Assembly: GCA_964587515.1 (NCBI GenBank)
Contig: CAZPMO010000055.1
Span: 1-26,318 of the forward strand
Direction of reading: 5' to 3'
DNA from: CAZPMO01 sp964587515
GTDB lineage: Bacteria; Pseudomonadota; Alphaproteobacteria; MPNO01
DNA length: 26,318 nucleotides
The position numbers and the translations under genes are program-made. Position 1 is the stretch's first letter; the number at the start of each line of letters is the position of its first letter. Under the pieces are notes generated by a model. That model had not been told where the DNA came from, did no database searches, and worked only from the letters and a program-made list of their open reading frames with translations. This document shows positions 6,572-15,256 of this stretch, piece by piece.

Positions 6572-7684
6572 ATGGCCGCCAACAAGAAGCTTCTCATGCT
6601 GCCGGGCGACGGCATCGGTCCCGAGGTGATGGGCGAAGTGCGCCGCGTGATCGACTGGATGGATTCCCGTCGCCATGTGAGTTTCGACGTCGCCGAAGAA
6701 CTGGTCGGCGGCGCCGCGATCGACGCACATGGCGTGCCGGTCACCGATGCGACCATGGACACCGCCATGTCGGCCGACGCGGTCCTGCTGGGCGCATGCG
6801 GCGGTCCCAAATGGGACGGAATCGATTTCGAGATTCGTCCCGAGGCGGGGCTGTTGAGGCTGCGCAAGGACATGGATTTGTTCGCCAACCTCCGGCCCGC
6901 CCTGGTGTTCGATGCGCTGGCCGAGGCCTCCACGCTGAAGACCGAATTGGTCGCGGGGCTCGATATTCTGATCGTGCGCGAGCTTACCGGCGGCGTCTAT
7001 TTCGGCGAGCCGCGCGGCATCGAGACCTTGCCGGACGGCCAGCGGCGCGGAATCAACACCCAGGTCTATACGACATCCGAGATCGAACGCGTCGCGGCGG
7101 TGGCCTTTGATCTCGCACGCAAGCGCGACAACCGACTTTGCTCGGTGGAAAAAGCCAACGTGATGGAGAGCGGCCTGCTGTGGCGCGAAGAGGTGACCCG
7201 GCTGCACGGCGAAACATTCGCCGACGTTGAGCTCAGCCACATGCTGGCCGACAATTGCGCCATGCAGCTGGTGCGCAACCCGAAACAGTTCGACGTGATC
7301 GTGACCGATAATCTTTTCGGCGACATGCTGTCCGATGTCGCCTCGATGCTGACCGGCTCGCTCGGCATGCTGCCGTCGGCGTCGCTGGGAGCCGCGGATT
7401 CAGCCGGCCGCCGGCGCGCTCTGTACGAGCCGGTGCACGGCTCCGCCCCGGACATCACGGGCCAGAGCAAGGCAAATCCGCTGGCCACGATCCTCAGCTT
7501 CTCGATGATGCTGCGCTATTCCTTCGACATGCAGGAAGACGCCGATAACGTCGATCGCGCGGTCGAGAGCGTGCTCGACGCCGGCCTCCGGACCGGTGAC
7601 ATCATGCAGCCGGGCAAGACGCTGGTTTCCACCACCCAGATGGGCGAAGCGGTGATCGCCGAACTGGACAAACTCACGGCCTGA
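6572..7684 (+). CDS. leuB: 3-isopropylmalate dehydrogenase
   Basis: LeuB oxidises and decarboxylates 3-isopropylmalate to 2-oxoisocaproate with NAD+ and a divalent metal. It has 370 residues. LPGDGIGPEVM opens the protein. RELTGGVYFGEPRG carries the substrate-binding region. DNLFGDMLSDVASMLTGSLG supplies metal-binding aspartates, and EPVHGSAPDITGQ is the dinucleotide loop. AGGGA (6556-6560) precedes the ATG. It forms an operon with leuCD; asd follows after an 82-bp gap with its own ribosome site. Confidence 0.98.
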   Translation: MAANKKLLMLPGDGIGPEVMGEVRRVIDWMDSRRHVSFDVAEELVGGAAIDAHGVPVTDATMDTAMSADAVLLGACGGPKWDGIDFEIRPEAGLLRLRKDMDLFANLRPALVFDALAEASTLKTELVAGLDILIVRELTGGVYFGEPRGIETLPDGQRRGINTQVYTTSEIERVAAVAFDLARKRDNRLCSVEKANVMESGLLWREEVTRLHGETFADVELSHMLADNCAMQLVRNPKQFDVIVTDNLFGDMLSDVASMLTGSLGMLPSASLGAADSAGRRRALYEPVHGSAPDITGQSKANPLATILSFSMMLRYSFDMQEDADNVDRAVESVLDAGLRTGDIMQPGKTLVSTTQMGEAVIAELDKLTA

Positions 7685-7766
7685 AGTCATCGGGGCCTTG
7701 CGGCGCGGAGGGGGGATGCCCAGCTTTACCCCTGTCGGCGTTGCGTACGAATACGGGAGAAAATCA

Positions 7767-8795
<1,029 letters not shown>

Positions 8796-8807
8796 AGGAA
8801 ATTTCGT

Positions 8808-10103
8808 TCAGGAGGCCGCCGCGACGTCGGCGGCTTCGGCCTGGCCGACAATGCGTTCGGCCGGCAGGCGGATCGTGACCGTGGTGCCGACCCCGAGCTC
8901 GCTTTGCAGATCGAGCGATCCCGAGTGCATTTCGACAAGTGATTTCGAGAGCGGCAGGCCCAGCCCGGTGCCCTCGTATTTGCGGCTCAGTTCGCCGTCG
9001 ACCTGGCCGAATACCGACAACGCCTTGGGAATATCCTCCAGCGAGATGCCAATGCCGGTATCAGACACCTGCATGATGTAACCGCTGCTGGGGCGACACC
9101 AGATTTTCAGCGTCACCTCGCCTCCGGCCTCGGTGAATTTCATCGCGTTGGACAGCAGGTTGACCAGGATCTGCTTGAGCTTGCGCGCATCGGCGCGCAA
9201 CAGCGCCAGATCGTCGGCGAGGTCCGTGGTCAGCGTGACCCCTTCGCCGCCGGGCCGGTGCTGGACCAGCACCAGGACCGACTTGACCAGGTCGCGTACG
9301 TCGAGAATTTCCTCGTTGAGGTCGTCGCGGCCCGATTCCACCTTGGACAGATCGAGAATGTCGTTAATCAACTCCAGCAGATGCTGCCCTGAATCGAATA
9401 TGTTCGTGGCATAGTCGATATAGTCCTCCGAGCCCAGCGGGCCCAGCGTTTCCTCGCGCATGATCTGGGAAAAACCGATGACGGCGTTCAGCGGCGTGCG
9501 CAATTCGTGGCTCATATTGGCGAGGAATTCGGACTTGGCGCGATTGATCGCTTCGGCTTCGTACCGCGCGACGGAAAGCTCTTCGGCCATCGCGGCCATG
9601 TTTCTGCCCTGCAGCTCGTAATGGTTTTTGGCGATTTCGAGCTCGGCATTCCGCCGTTCGAGCAGTTCGTCCCTTTCGACCAAAGCCTGCTCGGCGCGCT
9701 TGCGGTCGGTGATATCGGTATAGATGGAGATGAACCCGCCGCCGGGCAGCGGGTTGCCCCGGATCGAAACGATGGTTCCGTCGGCGAGCGTCCGTTCGAC
9801 GCGATGGGTCTCGAACCGACGCGCCTGCTCCATGTGACACCGCACATGATCCTCGACCTCTCCCGGACCATAATCTCCGCGTTCGGCGCGAAACCGGATC
9901 TGGTCTTCGAAAGTTGCGCCGATCTGGCCCAGATGTTCCGGGATGTCACGAAGTTCGACGAACCGTTTGTTGGCAAGGGCCAGCCGCAGGCCCGCGTCGT
10001 AGATCGCGATGTCTTGTCCGAGGCAGTCGAGACCCGACCGGATGATCGTGGTCAGTTCTCGATCATCATCCGCGAATTCGGGCTGCGAGGGGCCAGGCGA
10101 CAT
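8808..10103 (-). CDS. soluble PAS-domain sensor histidine kinase
   Basis: This 431-residue kinase has no membrane segment and is probably cytosolic. A PAS domain (about residues 20-132; GLDCLGQDIAIYDAGLRL, FRAERGDYGPGEV, NPLPGGGFISIYTDIT) of the PAS-7 type leads into a coiled coil (about 135-190). The HisKA domain carries the phospho-acceptor His199 in NMSHELRTPLNAVIGFS. The HATPase domain has the N box (LVNLLSNAMKFT), G1 (VSDTGIGI) and G2 (GTGLGLPLSKSLVEMH). No response regulator lies next to it, so it is an orphan kinase and the signal is unknown. The kinase at 22989-24104 is a close paralog. The ATG at 10103 has only a weak ribosome site. Two 18-bp AT-rich repeats lie just upstream. Confidence 0.95.
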   Translation of the reverse strand: MSPGPSQPEFADDDRELTTIIRSGLDCLGQDIAIYDAGLRLALANKRFVELRDIPEHLGQIGATFEDQIRFRAERGDYGPGEVEDHVRCHMEQARRFETHRVERTLADGTIVSIRGNPLPGGGFISIYTDITDRKRAEQALVERDELLERRNAELEIAKNHYELQGRNMAAMAEELSVARYEAEAINRAKSEFLANMSHELRTPLNAVIGFSQIMREETLGPLGSEDYIDYATNIFDSGQHLLELINDILDLSKVESGRDDLNEEILDVRDLVKSVLVLVQHRPGGEGVTLTTDLADDLALLRADARKLKQILVNLLSNAMKFTEAGGEVTLKIWCRPSSGYIMQVSDTGIGISLEDIPKALSVFGQVDGELSRKYEGTGLGLPLSKSLVEMHSGSLDLQSELGVGTTVTIRLPAERIVGQAEAADVAAAS

Positions 10104-10116
10104 ATTGCTGGGCTCT

Positions 10117-10152
10117 AATCAATTAAAATTTTACAATCAATTAAAATTTTAC
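10117..10152. repeat. perfect 18-bp tandem duplication, AT-rich
   Basis: AATCAATTAAAATTTTAC occurs twice without a gap or mismatch (10117-10134, 10135-10152). It begins 14 bp upstream of the minus-strand kinase start. The surrounding 10115-10195 is strikingly AT-rich for this genome, and 10163-10180 adds a GAATTT-N6-AAATTC dyad. It probably belongs to the kinase promoter or a regulator-binding region. Confidence 0.8.
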
Positions 10153-10245
10153 CTATGTTATTGAATTTAAATTGAAATTCGATTAATAGACGCGACGAAT
10201 CCGACCGTAAACGGCCGGTTTCAGACTTTCCGCTTGAGAAAAAGC

Positions 10246-10851
10246 TCAGTTGCCCAATTGCCAGATGCCGTCGGACTGGCGGCAGGCGGTGCCGAAGGTG
10301 GTCTCCGTCCTGCCGCCGACGGTGGATTTCGCGGTATATTCGCGGCAATAGCGGTTGTCGGCGGTGGTTCTCGTCCGCACGGGCGTGACCTCGTAGTGAC
10401 CGCCATTGTCGGGGTTGCGCCAAGCCACGGACTGCCCGGTTTGCGCGGTTTCCAGCACATTTCCGACACAGCTCTGGTCGACCTGGTCCATGGAGCGACC
10501 GACGCTGCCGCCGATCAGAGCGCCGATCAGCGTGCCGGCGGCGGTCGCGGCCAGATTGCCGGTTCCCTTGCCGATTTTCGATCCCAGCAAACCGCCCGCC
10601 GCGCCGCCCACCAGGGTTCCGACAAGCTGGCGGTTGCAATTGGAAAGAGGAATTCGCGGTAGCGCCACCGCCGGGGCCGGGGCAGCGCGATAATATTTGC
10701 GCTTTTTCTTGTGTTTCGCGCGAGCGCCGTGCGCCGGGGCCCAGTGGGGAGGGCCGGCGACCGCCGCGCCAGGGATTCCCACGGGCGCTGCCAGCGCCAC
10801 ACCGCACAACACCCAGAGGGCTTTCAGTCGCCAGCTGTTCGAGCGTTTCAT
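10246..10851 (-). CDS. glycine-zipper 17-kDa-antigen-like envelope protein
   Basis: A 201-residue exported protein. A signal peptide covers about residues 1-32 (KALWVLCGVALAAPVGIPGAAVAG), with no lipobox cysteine. A basic, His/Lys-rich stretch follows (HGARAKHKKKRKYY). Two glycine-zipper hairpins (GTLVGGAAGGLLGSKIG and GTLIGALIGGSVGRSMD) span about residues 78-120. A C-terminal domain resembles the rickettsial 17-kDa surface antigen family (NPDNGGHYEVTPVRT, CREYTAK). These proteins sit in the outer membrane or periplasm; the exact role is not known. AGGGAGA upstream of the ATG supports the start. Confidence 0.82.
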   Translation of the reverse strand: MKRSNSWRLKALWVLCGVALAAPVGIPGAAVAGPPHWAPAHGARAKHKKKRKYYRAAPAPAVALPRIPLSNCNRQLVGTLVGGAAGGLLGSKIGKGTGNLAATAAGTLIGALIGGSVGRSMDQVDQSCVGNVLETAQTGQSVAWRNPDNGGHYEVTPVRTRTTADNRYCREYTAKSTVGGRTETTFGTACRQSDGIWQLGN

Positions 10852-10949
10852 GGGTCTGTCTCCCTATATCCGCCGGAAATCCACGGCCTATTCATCACCC
10901 TGAATCATAAAACACAGTTAAGGGTGGCGCATGTGGCATGGGATTCGTC

Positions 10950-11432
10950 CTAATAGGGCTCACCGTTTCGATGGCGGAACGTTCTTGTGGCGCCGCCATC
11001 GGTCCGGATCAACACCAGATCGGCGTCGGGATAGAGGACTTCGTCGCGCGCCGCGCGGGTCCCGACCTCTACATAGACCACGGTCGCGTCGCCCCGGTTT
11101 TCCAGCCGGTGGCCGTCGCCGCTGTTGGCCGGGAATCCCGCCGCGATGCCCGGGGCAAGCACCTGTTCGCCGCCGTCGGTGACCAGTGTCGGCGCGCCTT
11201 CGAGGATCAGCACGAACTCGTCCTCGGCCGAATGTGAATGGCGCAGCGAGGACACCGCGCCGGGCTCCAATCGGCTGAGATTGACGCCGAACTGGGTCAG
11301 TCCCAGCACGTCGCCGAGCGCGCGCCGGGCGCGACCGGTCAGCGCGGTGTCATAAGGCGCGGGATAGGGCTGGCGGGTTTCCCAGTCGATCGTCTCGGGA
11401 TCGAGCGCGGGTAGTCTGGTGTCGTCGGCCAT
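10950..11432 (-). CDS. cupin-domain protein
   Basis: A 160-residue single-domain cupin. Metal ligands are visible in cupin motif 1 (RHSHSAEDEFVLILEG: two His and a Glu) and motif 2 (GFPANSGDGHRLENRG: His). The N-terminal about 40 residues lead into the barrel. The substrate is unknown; such proteins range from dioxygenases and isomerases to small sensors. It lies 27 bp downstream of the UbiD-type decarboxylase on the same strand with a strong AAAGGGAGG ribosome site, so it is probably co-transcribed and acts in the same pathway. Confidence 0.85.
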   Translation of the reverse strand: MADDTRLPALDPETIDWETRQPYPAPYDTALTGRARRALGDVLGLTQFGVNLSRLEPGAVSSLRHSHSAEDEFVLILEGAPTLVTDGGEQVLAPGIAAGFPANSGDGHRLENRGDATVVYVEVGTRAARDEVLYPDADLVLIRTDGGATRTFRHRNGEPY

Positions 11433-11459
11433 GTTCCGGGCCTCCCTTTCTTCGGATTT

Positions 11460-12863
11460 CTAGGGCAGAAAATCCTCGAGATTTACGGTGTCGTAATTCA
11501 GCGGCATGGCCGGTGCGAAACGCGCGCGTTCCTCGGTCCCGCCCGGCGCCGGCTTGGTCGCATCGATCAGCCACTTGGTGCCGATCCTGTACATCGGGTC
11601 CTGGCCGGGAATAACATTCGAGATATTGTCGAGCGACCAGGTACGGGTATTGGGCACTCGAACCACGTCACGCTCGGCGTGGACCCGGGTGGTGATCGAC
11701 CAGAAAATCTGGCGCAGATCGGCGCTGTCGATATCCTCGTCGACCGCGATGGCGAGCTTCGGGTGGAGCTGCGGTCCCGACAGGGTGGCGAGCAGCGCCG
11801 TCTTTGCCTGGCCCTCGACACGCGGACGCAGCTTGATGACCACCGCCATCAGCCCGGCAAGCCCCAGCGAACGAACGTCGAGAAGATCGAGACCGCCTTC
11901 CACATTTTTCAGATGGTCCCAGAGAAGCATGTCGCTGGTGGTCTGGACCAGCGCCTGGGTATCGGTCATGGGCGCGCCGCACTGCATGGCGTAGAAAATG
12001 GGATCGCGCCGGCGCGTAATCGCCGTCACGCGAAGCTGTTCGGTGACGCCGGCCGGCCCGTACCCCCCCGAGCCTTCGCCGAACGGACCTTCGGGAACCA
12101 GAAGATCGGGCGGGATTTCGCCTTCAATGATCAATTCGGCCTCGGCCGGGACTTCGAGATCTATGGTCTCGCACTTCACCATGCGCACCGGCTCACCGAG
12201 CAGCGCGCCCGCCAGCGACAACTCATCGACGCCGTAACGCGCGGTGAACGCAGCGGCGAAATAGAGCACGGGGTGCGCGCCGACGACCATGGCGACCGGC
12301 ATCGCTTCGCCGCGCTCCTGATATTTCGCATAGATCCGCTTGGCCTGGCGCGGGCAGATCAGAAAACCCGTCGCGCGCGGACCCTGAACTTGCTGGCGGT
12401 GGATCGACATGTTGCGGGTGCCGGTATCGGGATCCTTGATGATGGCCATGCCGGACGCGATATAGGGGCCGGGATCAAGCTCCGACGTCCATGCCGCCGG
12501 TATCCTGGTAAGGTCCGCATCCTCTCCGATGTCGACGACCTGTCGGACCGGCGCGTCGACGCGATCTATCTCGATGGCCGGGATGGACTCCCGCGCCCGC
12601 GCGATCATTGTCTCGACCACCTCGTCCTCCGAGACGCCCAACGCGATCGCCCATTTGCGCCGATCGGTCATGATCTGATTTGCAACCCGCCATCCCGGAA
12701 AGCCCGTGAGATTGTCGAACATGCTGGCCTTGCCCAGCCGGTCGAACGTCTTCCACCCGATCGCCGTCAGGTTTTCGACCGGATCGACTTCACCGGCGAA
12801 GCGGATCAGTTCGTCCTGCTGCTCAAGGCTCCCCAGATAGCCTCTGATCGACTGGTCAGCCAT
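11460..12863 (-). CDS. UbiD-family decarboxylase
   Basis: UbiD-family enzymes reversibly (de)carboxylate aromatic or alpha,beta-unsaturated acids using prenylated FMN. The protein is 467 residues. NMSIHRQQV carries the conserved arginine. EGEIPPDLLVPEGPFGEGSGGYGP contains the glutamates of the E-R-E active-site set and the flavin/metal site. No UbiX/Pad prenyltransferase is in the window, so cofactor must come from elsewhere. A generic UbiD role in ubiquinone synthesis cannot be excluded. The cupin downstream and the divergent PaaK-like ligase argue for a catabolic or specialised decarboxylase. I found no clear ribosome-binding site before the ATG. Confidence 0.93.
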   Translation of the reverse strand: MADQSIRGYLGSLEQQDELIRFAGEVDPVENLTAIGWKTFDRLGKASMFDNLTGFPGWRVANQIMTDRRKWAIALGVSEDEVVETMIARARESIPAIEIDRVDAPVRQVVDIGEDADLTRIPAAWTSELDPGPYIASGMAIIKDPDTGTRNMSIHRQQVQGPRATGFLICPRQAKRIYAKYQERGEAMPVAMVVGAHPVLYFAAAFTARYGVDELSLAGALLGEPVRMVKCETIDLEVPAEAELIIEGEIPPDLLVPEGPFGEGSGGYGPAGVTEQLRVTAITRRRDPIFYAMQCGAPMTDTQALVQTTSDMLLWDHLKNVEGGLDLLDVRSLGLAGLMAVVIKLRPRVEGQAKTALLATLSGPQLHPKLAIAVDEDIDSADLRQIFWSITTRVHAERDVVRVPNTRTWSLDNISNVIPGQDPMYRIGTKWLIDATKPAPGGTEERARFAPAMPLNYDTVNLEDFLP

Positions 12864-13046
12864 TACGATCTGTCATTCTGAAAGCAGCGTCGCATGATGC
12901 GGCACCACAGTCCCGGGCACCGGCCATGGGCCTGGCACACGCCCGGCCGCTCGGTTGGCCGCGCCGGTTGATCCGGCTTTGCGGTCTGAATTTTGTTCAT
13001 GCGCCGAGCCTATCACGGCCTTCAATGTTTCTGCTACGGTCGCCGC

Positions 13047-14408
13047 ATGATGGAACCGAACGACAACATCGTGTTTCGCGATCACGCCGACATCGCGGCG
13101 GTTCAGGAGGCGAACTTCGCCGAGACCATGGACCTCGTGGTCGAGCGGCATCCCTGGTACCGGCGGCTGATGGCCGAGCGCGGCCTCGCGCGCGGCGATT
13201 TCCAGTCGCTTGCCGACCTCGTGAAACTGCCCGCCACCACCAAGGCGCACTACATGTCCGCGCCCGAGGAATTTCGTCTCGACACCGACGGGCTCGCGCC
13301 CGAAATGCAGGCGGAATGGGACGTGATGCACACCACCGGCACCACCGCCGGCCGGCCGACGCCGTTTTTTTCGACGGCCTGGGATTTCTTCGACATCCTT
13401 TCCATGCAACGCAGCATGATGGAATTGCGCGGCGTCGACGAAACCGACGTGATCGCCAACCTGTTTCCCCTGACGGTGTGGCCGCATGGCGCGTTCACCC
13501 GCGCGGCGCATGCGGCCGCGGTAATGAACGTGCCGGTGGTCAGCGCGCTGCCCGGCAATCCGTCGCCTCATTTTCACTGGGGACGCGGCCTCGATGAGGT
13601 GGTGGCGACGGTCGCGCGGGTCCGCGCCACCATCCTTTGGGGGGTGCCGAGCTATATCCGCAGGGTGCTGATCCGCGCCGCCGAGCTCGGCGCCGATTTT
13701 TCCGCTGTCCGCTTCGTCTTTATCACCGGCGAGGCGGCGCCCGAAGGGTTGCGCCGGGACCTGGTCACGCGCCTCGAAGCGCTGGGCGCGACGGCGCCGT
13801 TCGTCAGCATTTCATACGGCGCCACCGAGATGCAGGGCGGCATGATCGAATGCGCGCCCGGCAGCGGATATCACAATCCGTCGCCGGAGCAGTTTCACAT
13901 CGAAATCGTCGATCCCGAGACCCATGCGCCGCTGCGGGACGGCGCGGCGGGAGTGATCCTGCTGACCCATCTCAGACGTCGCGGCACGCTGCTGCTGCGC
14001 TACGCGCTGGGCGACATTACCCGCCGGACCCGCGAGACCTGTCCCCATTGCGGCGCGAATACCGACCGTCTGACGGAGATTCCGGTGCGCGCGGATTCGC
14101 TGGTCAAGGTCAAGGGCATGCTGATCAACCCCGACCTCATCGTCGAGGCGCTGGCGTCCGATCCCGGCGTCGCCGAATTCCAGGTGGTGATCGCGAAGGA
14201 GGACGATTCCGATCCCCACGCGATGGACCGGCTCACGCTCAGGGTCGCGTTCGCCGATGGCGGCGAACCGGATCGCCTGGCCCAACGGGTCAAGATCGCG
14301 ATCGGCGTGACGTCGGTAATCGAGATCGCCGCGCGCGACGACATCTTTCGCCCCGGCGATACGCTGAAGTCGAAACGCGTTCTCGACCTCCGGCCAAAAC
14401 CGGTTTAA
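13047..14408 (+). CDS. phenylacetate-CoA ligase-like adenylate-forming enzyme
   Basis: A member of the PaaK branch of the ANL superfamily, about 453 residues from ATG 13047. The P-loop is HTTGTTAGRPTPFF. The A5-like motif is SYGATEMQGG. RYALGDITRR precedes a CPHCGANTDR zinc-knuckle-like segment, and VRADSLVKVKGMLINPD begins the C-terminal domain, as in PaaK. It should activate a carboxylic acid as acyl-AMP and then CoA thioester; the substrate is unknown. The frame is open to 12993, but the upstream codons are unconserved; neither start has a clear ribosome site. It is divergent from the UbiD gene across a 183-bp gap and its stop overlaps the stop of the stress protein gene by 4 bp. Confidence 0.88.
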   Translation: MMEPNDNIVFRDHADIAAVQEANFAETMDLVVERHPWYRRLMAERGLARGDFQSLADLVKLPATTKAHYMSAPEEFRLDTDGLAPEMQAEWDVMHTTGTTAGRPTPFFSTAWDFFDILSMQRSMMELRGVDETDVIANLFPLTVWPHGAFTRAAHAAAVMNVPVVSALPGNPSPHFHWGRGLDEVVATVARVRATILWGVPSYIRRVLIRAAELGADFSAVRFVFITGEAAPEGLRRDLVTRLEALGATAPFVSISYGATEMQGGMIECAPGSGYHNPSPEQFHIEIVDPETHAPLRDGAAGVILLTHLRRRGTLLLRYALGDITRRTRETCPHCGANTDRLTEIPVRADSLVKVKGMLINPDLIVEALASDPGVAEFQVVIAKEDDSDPHAMDRLTLRVAFADGGEPDRLAQRVKIAIGVTSVIEIAARDDIFRPGDTLKSKRVLDLRPKPV

Positions 14409-15256
14409 CGCACCAGCAGAATTGGGCAGCCGATCCGTTCGAGGAGCCGTCCATGGCCCTTGTCGGCGAGCACCGGATTGTCCGCGTTCAGCACCAGCAC
14501 GTCGGCGCCGGAATCATGGGACAGGTGGCACATCTCATCTAGGTTGAGCGCCGGCGTGCGCAGGAAGCGGGGTTTGACATTGAACGCGGCGGCCGTCTCC
14601 TCGACCCGCCGCTGAAGCGCATCGGCGTGGTCCGGGGTATCGGCGATCAGCAGCACCGTCAGGCTGCCGTCAAATTCACCGGCCAGCCGGCCACCGGCGT
14701 CGAGCGCCAATTCCGCCCCTTCCGAACCGTCATAGGCGACCAGCGCCTTGCCGGTGACCGATGCGCCGGGCCGCAACAGCAGCACCGAACGCGGCGCATG
14801 TTCGGCGGCTGCCAGCGCGGTCGAGCCGGGTCGCTGGGTGGGGCCGATCGCGCGGCTGAAGACGCCGAGGACCAGCAGATCGCCCTCGCCGGCGGCGGCG
14901 ATAATTTCGGTCTCGACACGGCCGCGCACGACGCGGAAATTGCTCCGCACCCGGGCGCGCTCACAGAGGGATTTCAGCGCCCGGCGAGCCTCGGAGGCCT
15001 CGGCGCGTAACTCCGCTTCCAGGGTTTCCTTATCGAGCGCCCGCGCCGCGCCGGAAATCAGATGCATCTCGCGCCCGAGCGGCAGTTCGGCGAGATGAAC
15101 CAGATCGATATCCTCGACGAACAACCCTTCGATATCGGCATCGAGGCGGACCGCGAGATCGGCCGCGGCCTTGAGCGCGGCGCGACCATGGGTGGAGCTG
15201 TCGGCGGCCACCACGATACGCCGCACGGTAAATCCCTGTCCCGCCGCGGCCATCAT
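14405..15256 (-). CDS. tandem-domain universal stress protein (UspA family)
   Basis: A 283-residue cytosolic protein with two Usp folds. Domain 1 (about 8-155) starts FTVRRIVVAADSSTHGRAALKAA and ends with a nucleotide-loop-like segment followed by SVLLLRPG. Domain 2 (about 160-283) starts GKALVAYDGSEGAELALDAGG and ends GRLLERIGCPILLVR. Such proteins bind ATP or AMP and help survival under stress. Its ATG overlaps the stop of the Lon-type protease gene (ATGA), so the two are translationally coupled. Possibly they serve a common stress role. Confidence 0.92.
   Translation of the reverse strand: MMAAAGQGFTVRRIVVAADSSTHGRAALKAAADLAVRLDADIEGLFVEDIDLVHLAELPLGREMHLISGAARALDKETLEAELRAEASEARRALKSLCERARVRSNFRVVRGRVETEIIAAAGEGDLLVLGVFSRAIGPTQRPGSTALAAAEHAPRSVLLLRPGASVTGKALVAYDGSEGAELALDAGGRLAGEFDGSLTVLLIADTPDHADALQRRVEETAAAFNVKPRFLRTPALNLDEMCHLSHDSGADVLVLNADNPVLADKGHGRLLERIGCPILLVR

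Noticed and set aside
12907..12952. CCGGGC/GCCCGG inverted repeat in the ubiD-ligase gap
   Set aside because: A six-base GC-only stem with a 22-base loop is expected by chance in this composition.
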